Source: Eleusine coracana subsp. coracana | Taxonomy: Eukaryota; Streptophyta; Magnoliopsida; Poales; Poaceae | DNA length: 64,000 nucleotides | Direction of reading: 5' to 3' | Assembly: GCA_032690845.1 (NCBI GenBank) | Contig: CM064429.1 | Location: 13,176,569-13,240,568 of the forward strand | Part shown: one piece after another, positions 38,571-50,012 of the stretch | Layout: each line of letters starts with the position of its first letter | Numbering within the stretch: position 1 is the first letter of the stretch | Notes under the pieces: generated by a model | What the model saw: the letters and a program-made list of their open reading frames with translations, nothing else | Told to the model about the DNA's origin: nothing | Databases searched by the model: none | Position numbers and translations under genes: made by a program

Positions 38571-39239
38571 ATGCGTGTTCTTGGCGATTTAGACGAAGTC
38601 TCTAATCCAACAGTGTTTGGTGGTAATAGGGCTGTTGCTGCAGCTACTAGTTCTGAAGCTAGCTTAAGTGATTTCGAAGCCTTGCATGTTGTTGAGGCTG
38701 CCGATGAGGCTCGAAGATTGAACCAATTGTACTTGTTGAGGGATGGTGTAGTTGCTTTAGATGTCGGGGTTGTTTGCATAGGAGATTTTTCTCATTTATT
38801 GGGGCACTTGTCCCGGTCTGCGAGGCCGGACACGCGATGCCATCAGAGCAGTGCTGGCTCAACAAGCGAACTGTCCTATCGTCGTGAAAAACAAGTCCCT
38901 AGGCCATCGCCTTTGCATAATGAAAAGGACTCTCGCGAGGCTAGTATGTTACCACCGACTCCGGCTTCGCGGACGCGTCAACCGCGTCGTGCTGTGATTA
39001 AGCGGTCTATTAGCTAGGTGATGAATGCGACTGCGAGGGATGCTCGGCCTTTACTAGACGCTCGAGCTATCTCTCGCAAAGCTGTGGAGAACTCGGGTGC
39101 TGAACGGGCTGGGGGTTTGAGGTATAATCCCGGTCTGCCTCCGCTTGGTTATAGTGCGGACGAGTGGTTTGTTTTGCTTCCCCAACTGTTAGCATCTAGG
39201 GGGGTTGTAAAAAAAGAGCCCGTTGACTATTATTTTTGA
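38571..39239 (+). pseudogene. Antisense gene, C-terminal fragment
   Basis: Two open parts in one frame with a TAG at 39015-39017. The first is acidic then basic (RTRQPRRAVIKRSIS); the second ends GYSADEWFVLLPQLLASRGVVKKEPVDYYF. The link to the preceding exon around 38400-38570 is not resolved; a third intron (GTAAAAAAC to CACAAG) is possible. Confidence 0.5.
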
Positions 39240-39299
39240 GTATATAAGTGGTTGATTTTTTAGATTAATGAACTTATGTAAGTTTAGTTGTTATATTTC

Positions 39300-40340
39300 T
39301 GCGGGCCCCTTGATGGGTTTGGGCTGCAACAAGCCCCTTAGCGTTTCTCGCTAAGTTTTGAAAAAATGTCACCCTACCCCTTGAACTGCTAGGGGCGAGG
39401 TGTTTTTGAGCGAACCCTTCAATGGGTTTGTGCTGCAACGAGCCCCTTAGCATTTTTCCTAAGTTTTTGAAAAACGCCACCCTCCCCCTCGAAGTGCTAG
39501 GGGTGAGGTGTTGTTGAGCGAACCCTTCGATGGGTTGGGGCTGCAACGAGCTCCTTAGCATTTTTTGCTAAGTTTTGAAAAAACGCCACCCTCCACCTGA
39601 AAGTGCTAGGGGCGAGGTGTTTTTGAGTGAACCCTTCGATGGGTTTGGGCTGCAACGAGCCCCTTGGCATTTTTTGCTAAGTTTTGAAAAAACACCGGCC
39701 TTCCCCTCGAAGTGCTAGGGGCGACGTGTGTTTGAGCGAGCCCTTCTATGGGTTTGGGCTACAACGAGCCCCTTAGCATTTTCGCTAAGTTTTTGAAAAA
39801 AATGTCATCCTCCCCCTCGAAGTGCTAGGGGAGAGGTGTTTTTGAGCGAACCCTTCGACGGGTTTGGGCTGCAACGAGCCCCTTAGCATTTTTGCTAAGT
39901 TTTTGAAAAAATGCCACCCTCCCCCTAGAAGTGCTAGGGGCAAGGTGTTTCTGAGTGAACCCTTCGATGGGTTTGGGCTGCAACGAGCCCCTTAGCATCT
40001 TTCGCTAAGTTTTGAAAAAACTCCACCCTCCCCCTCGAATTGCTAGGGGCAAGGTGTTTTTGAGCAAACCCTTCGATGGGTTTGAGCTGCAACGAGACCC
40101 TTAGCATTTTTTGCTAAGTTTTGAAAAAATGCCACCCTTCGCCTCGAAGTGCTGAGGGCGAGGTGGTTTTGAGCGAACCCTTCGATGGGTTTGGGCTACA
40201 TCGAGCCCCTTAGCATTTTCCCTAAGTTTTTGAAAAAATGCCACCCTTCCCCTCGAAGTGCTAGAGGCGACGCGCTTTTGAGCAAACCCTTCGATGGGTT
40301 TGGGCTACAACGAGCCCCTTAGCATTTTTGCTAAGTTAGC
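39300..40340. repeat. Tandem array of a 109-bp unit, about 9.5 copies
   Basis: The block CCCTTCGATGGGTTTGGGCT recurs with starts at 39306, 39415, 39523, 39632, 39741, 39851, 39960, 40069, 40178 and 40287. Each unit contains CCCCTTAGCATTTTTTGCTAAG, a small hairpin (CTTAGC/GCTAAG), and a CTAGGGGCGAGGTG-like segment. Copies differ by scattered substitutions and small indels. Confidence 0.93.
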
Positions 40341-40688
40341 TGACCGTGAGGCTTTTAGCTCTTTGGCCTTAGCCAACGTGGTAGCTATGATTTGAGAGAT
40401 TTTTCTCTTTGTTGAATGTTACAATCTCCACAATGGGAGTTTTTTCGACTTGTTCTGCTAAGTGAGGCTTTCCTGTTTGGGGAAGGTAGCTTTATAGATT
40501 TGGCTAGGGTTTACATAGGATCCGCCTCCTTAAAAACCTCACCCCTGTGAAGGGTTGCCCGTGTGAGGAAAAGAGTACGGTCCTTTTGATAGCGAAGTAA
40601 TAAGGAGAAAAATCTACCAACTAAGCTCAAGGTAGCACTTATAGCTTTGTGCTATGCTTCGCTTTTACGTGGTTTGAGTTCTACTTTC
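40341..40688 (-). other. Spacer between Tat pol and tandem array
   Basis: About 350 bp directly after the pol stop in the element's direction. I see no gene. Confidence 0.5.
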
Positions 40689-40893
40689 CTATACGTAGAA
40701 CTTGTGAAGGTTGTCTGCATTCCAAGAATGCTGCAACTCTTCTCCTTGCGAAGTCTGGAGCCTGTATGCTCTGGGTCTGTCTGTTCTGGCCACAATGTAC
40801 GAGCCTTCCCACTTGGGTTCTAATTTGTTTTTGCTTTCTCTTCTTGGGCTTCTAAACAGAACTAATTCTCCCACTTTGTAAGCTCTAGGTATC
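40689..40893 (-). pseudogene. Tat pol, integrase C-terminal fragment
   Basis: A minus-strand frame with GELVLFRSPRRESKNKLEPK followed by WEGSYIVARTDRPRAYRLQT and a stop after NLHKFYV. This is the usual end of Tat/RIRE2-type integrase. The upstream part is cut off by Tekay-C. Confidence 0.75.
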
Positions 40894-41852
40894 TATAACA
40901 CCCTAATTTTCCATATTTGCAAATTATTAATTTAATTATGGTGTTAATATTTTCCTTAGCTATAAATGTTATTTTATTAAAAATATGTAATTAAATTATT
41001 TTGTGTATTGTGCATTCATGTTGTACTAGTATGCAGTAGGGTTTTATTGTGTGGAATTATATTTAAAAATTTCGACTAGAAATCAATTTAGAATTAGCTA
41101 GAAGTTAAAAACAGAAACTAGAAAAAATAATTAGACAAGATTTAGAAAAGAAAAGAAAAACCATTCCTGGTCTTTTGGCCATTTCTCCCCCTTCTCGGCC
41201 CACTCCTTCCCCCCTCCTCCTCTTTTCGGATTGGGCCAGAACCCTCCCCCGCAGGACCACTCTCCCCGCCCCCTTCCTTTTTCGCTTGGCCCAGCCACCA
41301 TAGCAGCCTAGGCCAGCCAAGCCGCCCGCCCCTGCCATTTTTCCCTCCTGGCCTGTTTTGGCCTAGCGCGTGCACCCGGTCCAGCTTCGTAAAACAGCCC
41401 AGCCACCATATCGCCTTCGTCTTCCTTCAGCCGAACGTGCACCACCACCGCAGGAGAACTGCCGATGCCGTCACTCTGCATTACCGCCTCCCTGGCTTCA
41501 AGAACCGACGCAACGAGCCCAGAAGTGGAAGTGGCACCTCCCCTCTCCACTCCTCGGCAATTACAGTGCATAACCGCGCAGTCGGGAGCTATAGCCCCAA
41601 TCAATGGCCACCACCCGCCTTTGAAGGCCATGAAGCTCGCGCTTCGCTCGCCTCTGCGCACTTCGCCACCCCCAATTCTGCGCCAAATTGTCGCTGCCGA
41701 GTTTTTCTTCCCCGGCTCCGGTGAGCAGAGTCGTGGCTTGCCTTTCCCTTCTTCGGAGCAACCTCGAGCCACCCTAACCGCTTTGACCGATGCGCAGGAA
41801 CGCGAGGACTGCGCCTCAGCCCTCGGCATCGAGCCGCGACCCCGTGAGAACC

Positions 41853-41950
41853 CTCCCCGTCGAGCTCCGGTGATCACCTCCGCCTCCCTCCGTCAAGCTT
41901 CGGCGATCAGCTCCGCCTCCCTCCGTCGAGCTCCGGCGATCACCTCCTAC
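41853..41950. repeat. 33-bp minisatellite in Tekay-C LTR, about 2.7 copies
   Basis: The unit begins GTCGAGCTCCGGTGATCACC and ends CTCCGCCTCCCTCC. It is not evident in the Tekay-D LTRs. Confidence 0.75.
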
Positions 41951-43665
41951 GCGACTGCGTGACCTCACGGTGAGGATCCCCACGCTCCACTCTTGCTCCC
42001 CATCCACTCACGGCAAGAAATCAGCCGCCGGAGTGCCGCCTCGGCCAACTCCAGTGACCCCTCCCCTGAGCCGCCGCCTGGCAGCGTTGCCGCTGCTGAC
42101 TAGCTCGCCGTCGACCCTTCCTAGCCGCCCGATCCCCAATCTGTGGCTCAGATTAGAATAGCCCAAAAGGGTATGCATCTGGTCCACCAAAGACCGTGGA
42201 CTCTCTAGTCAACGCTGATCCACGAGATCTGTGGACCAATCCACAAATTTTAGGATTTAATTTAAATCCATTAATTACAGGATAATACCAGTTTCGCACC
42301 TAGGCCCCTAATCTTTATGTTAATTAGATTTTAACCTTAACTTTTGTATAGAATCTATATTAATTTATATTCTAGCCCCTGAACTTTTCATAAATATTAT
42401 TTTAAGCCCTAGAATTTTATAGGAACACCCCTAGGTTTATTTTTAATTATATTTTAACCCTATCTTTTTACAGTTACCCCCTATTCTTAATAAAAATTAT
42501 GTTTAGATCCTAAAATTTTGTAGAAACAACCCTAGACTTTTTAGTAACTATTTTTTAGATCTAAAATTTACACTTTAGGCCCTGTAATGTTATAAAATCA
42601 CAAATAGGTCTCTAAACCTTGCTATTTTTACTTTTTAGCCCCTCGAACTTCAAACTAGCATAACTTTTCAACCGTAACTCCGATTTAGGTGATTTTTGCG
42701 CTCACGTAATCATCGGAACGCGTACTATCTTTTGATACTGTTTTCAAAGTCATCAGGAAATGTTTGGTGTATTGTTCCTTATTTGTTTGTGTTTTACTTT
42801 TCTGATATTTATCGATATTAGAAGAGGAGCAGCTCCAGAATTTCCAAGATCTTGATTTCGAGCAGCAGCTAGCGGGAGAACAAGGCAAGTGTCTTTGACC
42901 ATATTGCACATATTAGAGATATTATTTTACTTTTCATGCATGCTTGTCTAAATTTGAATCCTATGTTAGGGTTGCCTGGAAATTGATTTATCCTGTCCTC
43001 GTCACTTGGTTTGGGACTTGGTAGTTGAGTTTAGGTACGTCATGCTAGTGCAATATTTTTTGGGTTAAGAAATAAATAATAATAAACATGACTAAAATTC
43101 ACTTGAACCTAATCATCACTTGGGCCTGTAATCTTTTTAGCAACATGGATTATATGTGACCCAAGTAGGAAGAAGTTGATGATGGTGCGTGTATGCACAG
43201 GTATGGACTGGTTCGTCGATCGGCCACCTAGGAAAACAGCGCAAAAAGCACAGGGCTGATATGGGTAGGCGTGGTCCGGTAGTAGATGTCTTCCTAGTTT
43301 TGCAGGCGTTCAAGGAAGGAGGATGAGAGGGTCACTTTCGGCCTCAGGTGATGAAGGGTATGCTTCTAGCCACAGCGTCAGAGGGGGCCTCTGTAGGGAT
43401 TATCAATCCCGCAGCGGTGAAACCTTAGCAGGGATGTTTTGCAAACTAGGGAGCTCTTAAAAGACCATATGGTGATCTCTTGGTCTCACACCTACGGTAG
43501 TGTGTTAGCAACAGGGAGAGTTTAGTCACCAACTAGTGACAGAATCACCAACCTGTGGGTAAAGTTGTGCAACCTCTACGGAGTGTAAAACTGTTATAAC
43601 AACTGTGCTCACGGTCATGAGCAGCCTGGATCCTCACACGATTAGATGGATGGTTGGGTGCATCT

Positions 43666-44565
43666 TGATGTGGACAAGGGTTCCCAATCTTCTGAAAGGT
43701 TCTGATAATCTTGATTTGGCGGAGGCGAAACACAAATCGATCCAGCTTCTAAACAACACATTCGAAACCCCGCAATCACAGCACAACGTCTCCTCTGGTT
43801 ATCAACCGTCCAAGAATGATTGACCTTGATGAGAAGGATAATCCTTACCTTCCAATCAAGAACGCAAGCAAGAACAAAGAAAAATGCAACACAATTGCAG
43901 ATGTCTTATGAATCTAATAAAGTTGGGGCCTCACAAACAGATGAACGATGACACTGTTTATGAACAAAATTAATCTAACCAAAACCTAAACCCTAATGGT
44001 GAAGCGACTGCTGTATATGAAGACCCTAGGGTCGTGCAAGACCCTTTGAATGCACCTCTAATTGGGCTCAATGGAATACAAAGCCCAAAGGCCAAAAACA
44101 AGTGACGCAGCACCAACACAGATTCTGTACCCTCTTTTGTTTCGACGATTCCCGATGACTCCGAATGAATTTTGACATGAGACCGGTGGCATTGGAAAGA
44201 TCTTCTCCTTATTTTCCGTGCATACGTAGAACATCCAAATCCGAGTCCGTATGTGTCCTGGGCATCCGTTTTAGTATAGACTGATCCTGGGCCCTGAAAC
44301 AGACTCAAAGTCGATTTTGATTGGGTCTCCACCTTGGCTTCCAAGTCCTTGCTGGTCCTCCACGGTCCCAAGTACTTCTCCCATCATCTCTTGGTCCTCT
44401 CCATGGTTACTAATCATTATATAATTCTTAGGTAGAAAACCATTCTCTAAAGTAGCATATAACAAAGAACGTAGGAACGAGCGCACCTCTAAATTTAGTC
44501 GTTGTGCACGAGCTGTAGTCATTGGACCTTGCAAGTCCAGAATTGGATGAGTGTTGTGTGTATCC
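43666..44565 (-). repeat. CRM-2 3' LTR, missing its first bases
   Basis: It matches the family but ends at GTGTATCC; the last ~23 LTR bases and the PPT are deleted and the sequence jumps to pol. Confidence 0.85.
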
Positions 44566-46648
44566 CCGTCTCGAAATGGAGTCATCCTCGACTCAAGCTC
44601 ATACTCTTCTCCCAAGTATGGTTTCAAAAATAAAATATTAAAAGTAGGACTAACCCCAAACTCGGGAGGCAACTCAAGTTTGTATGCATTATCATTAATC
44701 TTCTCAATTGTTTTCAATGGACCATCAGCTCTAGGCATTAATTTAGACTTCCTTAAATTCTAGAAATCCATCCTTCCTCAACGGTAACCACACTAAATCT
44801 CCTACATCAAGCTTTACTTCCTTTCTACCTTTACTACCAACAACTTTATACTTTTCATTCATCTTTTCAATGCTAATTCTAGTGGTCTCATGCATTCGCA
44901 AAATAAATTCAGCACGCTCCTTAGCATCAACGTGAACTCTCTCATTAAGAGGTAGAGGAAGTATATCAAGCGGAGTACGGGGATCAAAACCATAGACTAC
45001 CTTGAAGGGACTTACATTGGTAGTAGAATGTGTTGCCCGATTATAAGCAAACTCAATATGAGGCAAACATTCTTCCCATTGCTTCAAATTTTTCTTCAAA
45101 ATAGCTCTCAACATAGTGCCCAAAGTGCAGTTCACCACCTCAGTTTGTGCATCAGTTTGTGGGTGACAAGTTGTAGAAAACAGCAACTTGGTACCCAGGA
45201 TATGCCAAAGTGTCTGCCAAAAGTGACTCAAGAATTTTGCATCACGATCTGAAACAATAGTAGAATGCATACCATACAAATGTACAATTTCTTTAAAATA
45301 GAGGTCAGCAATATGACTAGCATCATCGGTCTTATGACATGGTATAAAATGTGCCATCTTAAAAAAACAATCCACAACAACAAAAATGCTATCACTCCCC
45401 GTCTTAGTCCTAGGCAGTCCTAAAACAAAGTCCATAGAAATATTCACCCATGAAATAGAAGGAACAAGAAGTGGCATGTATAAACCATGTGGATTCAAGT
45501 GAGGCTTAGCTTTTTGACATGTAGTGCAGTGAGCAACAAAACGCTCAACATCATTCCTCATCCTTGGCCAAAAGAAGTGTGTGGCCAAATTATCTTGTGT
45601 CTTCTTAGCACCAAAATGAGCAATCAATCCACCTCCATGCGCCTCCTGGAACAACGAAAGACAAACAGAACCAACTAAAATGCATAGGTAGTTAGCTCTA
45701 AACAAGAATCCATCATTCAACACAAATTTGTTCCAAGCACTACCTTCTTTACATTGCAGCAATACATCCTTAAGATCAACATCATCAGCATATTGTTCTT
45801 TAATTGCCTCAAGTCCAAAAATTCTACAATCAAGTTGAGACAACAAAGTATAGCGCCTAGATAAAGCATCAACAATCACATTATCCTTCCCTTTATTATG
45901 TCTAATAATATAAGAAAAAGACTCAATAAACTCAACCCATTTAGCATCGGTTCAAATTGCATTGTGAGCAAATCTACTTAAGCGATTCATGATTAGAATG
46001 AATAACAAATTCTTTAGGCAACAAATAATGACGCCACGTCTCTAAGGAACGTACAAGAGCATATAATTCCTTATCATAAGTGGAGTAGTTCAAAATAGGC
46101 CGAGTAATTTTTTCACTAAAGTATGCAACAGGTTTAACATCTTACATTAAAACACCACCAATGCCTATACCACTAGCATCACATTCAAGCTCAAAAGTCT
46201 TATCAAAATTAGGTAGTTGCAGCTAAGGTGCACGTGTAAGTTTATCCTTCAAAGCCTCGAAGGACTCATGATGTACTTTACCCTAATGGAACTCAATGCT
46301 CTTCTTTGTCAACTAATGTAATGGTGTAGTAATGATGCTGAAATCTTTGATAAAGCGGCGGTAGAAACCTGCAAGACCAAGAAAACTCCTCACCTGTCTG
46401 ATTGTTTTTGGTACAGGCCAGCTCTTTATGGCTTCAATCTTCGCCTCATCCACCTCAATTCCCTGTAGAGTCACAACATAGCCAAGAAAAGAGACTCGAT
46501 TCATGCAAAAGGTGCACTTCTCAAGGTTACCAAATAAACGTGCAACTCGCAAAGCATCAAAAATAGCACGCAAATGATTCATATGTTCATCCATGGATTT
46601 GCGATAAATCAAGATATCATCAAAGTAAACTACCACAAATTTACCAAT
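44566..46648 (-). pseudogene. CRM-2 pol: RT C-terminal half, RNase H, integrase
   Basis: Reading leftwards: RT from the catalytic YFDDILIY (near 46630) and thumb (46313-46636), a decayed RNase H (45880-46312), then a 378-residue open segment (44743-45879) with the H2C2 zinc region and an integrase core with all three acidic residues in place (NISMDFVLG, IVSDRDAKF, QTEVVN). The C-terminal domain follows in a shifted frame (44566-44738, SPTFNILFLKPYLGEE) and fuses with the LTR frame because the PPT is deleted. This is the most complete integrase of the CRM-like family in the window. Not functional as a whole. Confidence 0.82.
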
Positions 46649-47016
46649 GAAAGCTCCGAAGTGACAGAGGATGCACTACTAGCTGGTACCTGCATAGAAT
46701 TTTTACCTGAGCACACAGAAGGTGTAGGGGCTGATCTTGGTGCTGGAAACACCACTGGTTCCCTTGGTAGCTGCTAATGGGGATGGCCAGAAAGATGTCT
46801 TGGGCAGCCCCGAAGTCTCCGTCGGCCGCGGTGGGTAGATGGTATGACAGGATTTCAGTGGCAATGGGGGAGAAACCACAGAAAATTTCAGCTCAAACAG
46901 AGCTAGTATGTGGCCTATAGAAATTCTATAAGTTTTAGAAAATGTCGGGTGTTTGTGGACGATAGGAAGAACACGAAAAACAAAACTAAAGGGTAGTGCG
47001 AACCTGACGGTGCACC
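46649..47016 (-). pseudogene. CRM-2 fused remnants of gag C-terminus and leader
   Basis: 46649-46838 matches CRM-0 gag near 1610-1800. 46866-47016 matches the CRM-0 leader in two pieces (near 3330-3420 and 3970-4040). Protease, the RT N-terminal half and most of gag are missing. Confidence 0.75.
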
Positions 47017-47033
47017 TGAAGTTCTGATAACCA
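47017..47033 (-). other. CRM-2 primer binding site, decayed
   Basis: TGGTTATCAGAACTTCA on the minus strand, a changed version of the CRM-0 PBS. Confidence 0.55.
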
Positions 47034-47035
47034 CT

Positions 47036-47951
47036 TGATGTGGACAAGGGTTCTCGATCTTCCGAAAGGTTCTGATAATCTTGATTTGGGCGGAGGCAAA
47101 ACACAAATCGATCCGACTTCTAAACAACATGTTCAGAACCCCACAATCGCAGCACTCTCCTCTGGTTATCAACTGTGCAAGAATGATTGACCTCGCCGAG
47201 AAGGCTAATCCTTGCCTGCGAATCAAGAACACAAGCAAGAACAAAGAAGAATGCAACACAATTGCAGATGTATTATGAATCTCACAAAGTTGGGGTCTCA
47301 CAAACTGATGAACAACAACACTGTTTATGAACAGAATTAATCTAAGCAAAACCCAAACCCTAATGGTGCGGTGGTTGCTGTATATGAAGACCCTAGGGTC
47401 GTGCAAGACCCTCTGGATGCGCCCTAATTGGGCTCAATGGAATACAAAGCCCATAGGCCAAAAACAGGTGACGCAGCACCGACACAAATTCTGGACCCTC
47501 CCTTGTTTCAACGATTCCCGATGACTTCGGATGAATTTTGACATGAGACCGGCGAATTGGAAAGGTCTTCTCCGTATCTTTCCGTGCATATGTAGAATGT
47601 TCAAGTCCGAGTCCATATGCGTACTGGGAATCCGTTTTAGTGTAGACTGGTCCTGGGCCCCGAAACAGACTCGAAGTCAGTTTTGATTGGGCCTCCACCT
47701 TGGCTTCCAAGTCCTTGCTGGTCCTCCATGTTCCCAAGTCCTTCTCCCATCATCTCCTGGTCCTCTACATGGTTCCTAATCAAAATATAATCATTAGGTA
47801 GCAAACATTCTCAAAAGTAACATATAACAAAGAATGTAGGAACTGGCTCACCTCTAAATTTAGTCATCGTGCACGAGCTCTAGTCATTGGACCTTGCAAG
47901 TCTAGAATTGGAGGAGTGTTGTGTGTATCCATAGGAGTGATGTCCTCATCA
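47036..47951 (-). repeat. CRM-2 5' LTR
   Basis: 916 bp, TGATG...CATCA. The LTR frame is disrupted in this copy. Confidence 0.9.
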
Positions 47952-48548
47952 GATCTGGTGGGTAACCAGATTTGGGTGGTACTGTAGGTGGGTAACCTGT
48001 AGTGTTATGGTATGGATGGGTAACTTATAGTTTTGCTGTCGTTGGTCAACCAATAGTGTTGGACATGTGGTGAACCTGTTGGGCTACTTATCACCTAGTA
48101 AATAGGATGCTTGTATAACTAGAGTCTTAGGCTAAGGATGCATAGTACAGTAAACCCGTGTCAAGCCTATTCTTGTATTTAGCCTGCATGTCATTACTTT
48201 CCCCCACTTGCTGAGTACTTTATGTACTCATGCATTTTAGTTTTCCCTATGTTGTTGCTGTTATATTACTGCTGCTCAGAAAATGCTGGCTAGATGGACT
48301 ACGTGGATGAGGACTACTTTGACTAGGAGTCCGACCCCCGGTTGACTGTCTGTGGCGTTATGGAGTCTTTCGTTGTTTTTCTTTTATGACTTGATGTAAT
48401 CCATGGTATGTAATAATGATTCGAGGTATTAATAATAATGACATTGGTTTTACTGTTACTTCACTTTTGTCCTGTATGCGTGAAAACTTGATCCTGGGCA
48501 CGTATACAGCTACATTCGGTTTTGTCCTTAAAACCAGGTGTGACAGAG

Positions 48549-48561
48549 TGGTATTAGAGCC
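48549..48561 (+). other. Tekay-C primer binding site (initiator-Met)
   Basis: TGGTATTAGAGCC, one change from the exact match seen in Tekay-D, three bases after the LTR. Confidence 0.8.
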
Positions 48562-48960
48562 ATATCGATAGTAGGACGCAAGCCTAGTTAGAAATTGTTT
48601 TTTTAAGATTTTTAAAAGCTATATTATAAATTCTTGCTTACTTATCCCTTCCATTGACTTTCTTGTCTTTCCTCTATTTCTATTAAATACTTTTCCAAAA
48701 TTCGATAGATGGTGTGATCTATTTTCTAAGGTCTTCCCTTATAGAGTTGTAAGTTTGTTAGTTTCATTTAGCTCTATTGAGCCTATCTACTATGTTTTGG
48801 TGTGGTGTGCCATGTTTGATTTGGATCTTTCCTTGAGTGAATGTTTGTTTTCTAAAAATTATTATTTATTTTTAGAACTTAAAACTTGGGTTAAATTTGG
48901 GAAATCTATCATATTCCTATCCATCCAACTCTTTACTGATCTTATCAGACTTCTCATCAG
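48562..48960 (+). other. Tekay-C 5' leader
   Basis: About 400 bp AT-rich leader, collinear with the Tekay-D leader at 59212-59624. No gene. Confidence 0.6.
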
Positions 48961-49992
48961 ATGATGAACACTAGACGCAACAATGAGGATCCACCCCCAC
49001 CACCTCCTCTAACTATGGAGCAGATTCTTGCTATGCAGACTCAGCTTCTTCACACCATGCAGTAGAATATGGTGCAACTGCAGCAGGGTCATAATCAGCC
49101 ACCTCCACCACCTAGAGACAAACTTGGAAAATTTCAGAGGACCAAGCCTCCAACTTTCTCTTATTCAGTAGAGCCTATGGATGTTAATGATTGGTCAAGA
49201 CCGTTTAGAAGAAGTTGCAAGTTTTTTAGTGCAACAATCATGAGAAGGTTCTTTTTGCTTCTCAATAGCTTGAGGGTCCCACTGTTGATTGGTGGGATGC
49301 CTATGTGGAGGCTCATGAGGAGACAGAAAGTATTAACTTGCAGGAGTTCAGGAACAACTTCAGGTCACACCATGTGCCTCTAGGTGTGATCAAGCTCAAG
49401 AAGAATGAATTCCAAGACTTGAAGGAAGGTTCTATGTTTGTGAGCGAGTATGTCACTTGTTTCACTCAGCTTTCTCGTTATGCTCCTGACGCGGTGAACA
49501 CAGATGAGAAGAAGCAATATTGCTTTATCAATGGCTTGAATGATGGTCTTGTTTATTCTCTAGAAGCTAGGGATTTTGCAAACTTCCAAGATATGGTGCA
49601 CAAGGCACTTGTGCTCGAGAACAGAAGAGAAATCATTGATTGCAAGCGCAAGATGGTACACCAAGGTCAGCAGGAAAGTAGCTCCAGGCCTTGCTTGGGT
49701 TCTTCATCCTCTGGACCTTCTTTTCGCCCTGGACAACTGAGTGGCCAGCAGAGGTCTCAACCCACTGGTCAGGGATTTAGTACTCCTCAGCGTCAGATCC
49801 AGTGTCCCAACTTTCAAATGCCATGTACCGCTCAACAAACCCCTCAGAGGGCAACTCCTGTTTAGAACACTGGCTCTAATGGTGGTTGTTTCCTATGAGG
49901 TCAGATGGGACACTATGCTAGAAGGTGCCCCTAGAAACGCACAAATCAGACTCTAGCTCAGGGTGCAAGCTCTACTCCAAGCCGCAATGCTA
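48961..49992 (+). pseudogene. Tekay-C gag
   Basis: It begins MMNTRRNNEDPPPPPPPLT and is homologous to Tekay-D gag. A TAG lies at 49063-49065, a 1-bp shift near 49200, TAG at 49267 and 49863, and the CCHC knuckle near 49890-49935 (GQMGHYARRC) is damaged by a stop. The central open part (49305-49865) carries the conserved FQDLKEGSMFVSEYVTCFTQ and LEARDFANFQDMVHKALVLE segments. Would form the particle; inactive. Confidence 0.82.
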
Positions 49993-50012
49993 ATTCTGCA
50001 GCAACTCCAGCC

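Larger units (their letters stand above)
34534..39239 (+). pseudogene. Antisense gene in the Tat element (Transposase_28-like domain plus coiled coils), degenerate
   Basis: Plus-strand coding fragments run in one direction, opposite to the element. In order: an acidic region (34534-34869, Asp/Glu runs); after a solo LTR, a globular region (35843-36649) with DEVVVYEEHFTSSLCFPW and LQLHQINPNRMAMLSKFAW, resembling the plant domain listed as 'putative gypsy type transposon' (PF04195); a Ser/Pro-rich part with a basic GKRKRDED cluster; a coiled coil after an intron near 37414-37521; a conserved block (37858-38196); a second intron (38197-38282) leading to an Ala/Arg-rich helix; and a C-terminal part (38571-39239) with a short GGLRYNPGLPPLGYSADEW end. 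TAG/TGA stops (36260, 36879, 36955, 37345, 37691, 39015) and frameshifts disrupt it. Function unknown; nuclear action is only inferred. Confidence 0.6.
33091..40893 (-). mobile_element. Tat-type Ty3/gypsy element, 3' portion
   Basis: Minus-strand order: integrase C-terminus (40689-40893), a spacer, a 109-bp tandem array, a large region with an antisense gene, PPT, 3' LTR. Long 3' regions with tandem repeats and extra, sometimes antisense, frames are known for the Tat lineage (for example maize Grande). The upstream pol and 5' LTR are separated by the Tekay-C insertion and lie beyond the right edge, so the TSD cannot be checked. Confidence 0.7.
43666..47951 (-). mobile_element. CRM-2: CRM-like element with large internal deletions, TSD GATCT
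   Basis: Both LTRs are present. Flanks are CATCT (43661-43665) and GATCT (47952-47956); Tekay-D LTRs read GGATCTGG at this point, so the left copy has one change. Between the LTRs only the pol 3' half, a gag C-terminal scrap and part of the leader remain. Non-autonomous. Confidence 0.88.
40894..48545 (+). repeat. Tekay-C 5' LTR, interrupted
   Basis: It runs from TATAACACCC (canonical TGTAACACCC with one change) to GGTGTGACA. Own sequence is 40894-43665 and 47952-48545, about 3.4 kb. It matches the Tekay-D LTRs at both ends but is clearly diverged in the GC-rich middle (41170-42150). Open frames there occur on both strands and differ from those in Tekay-D, so I do not call genes. Confidence 0.82.

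Noticed and set aside
39300..40340. CRISPR-like array
   Set aside because: The whole 109-bp unit is repeated without unique spacers and the context is a plant retrotransposon.
41308..41962. 189-codon and 165-codon frames in Tekay-C LTR
   Set aside because: Same reason: GC-rich, open in both directions, partly made by a 33-bp minisatellite.
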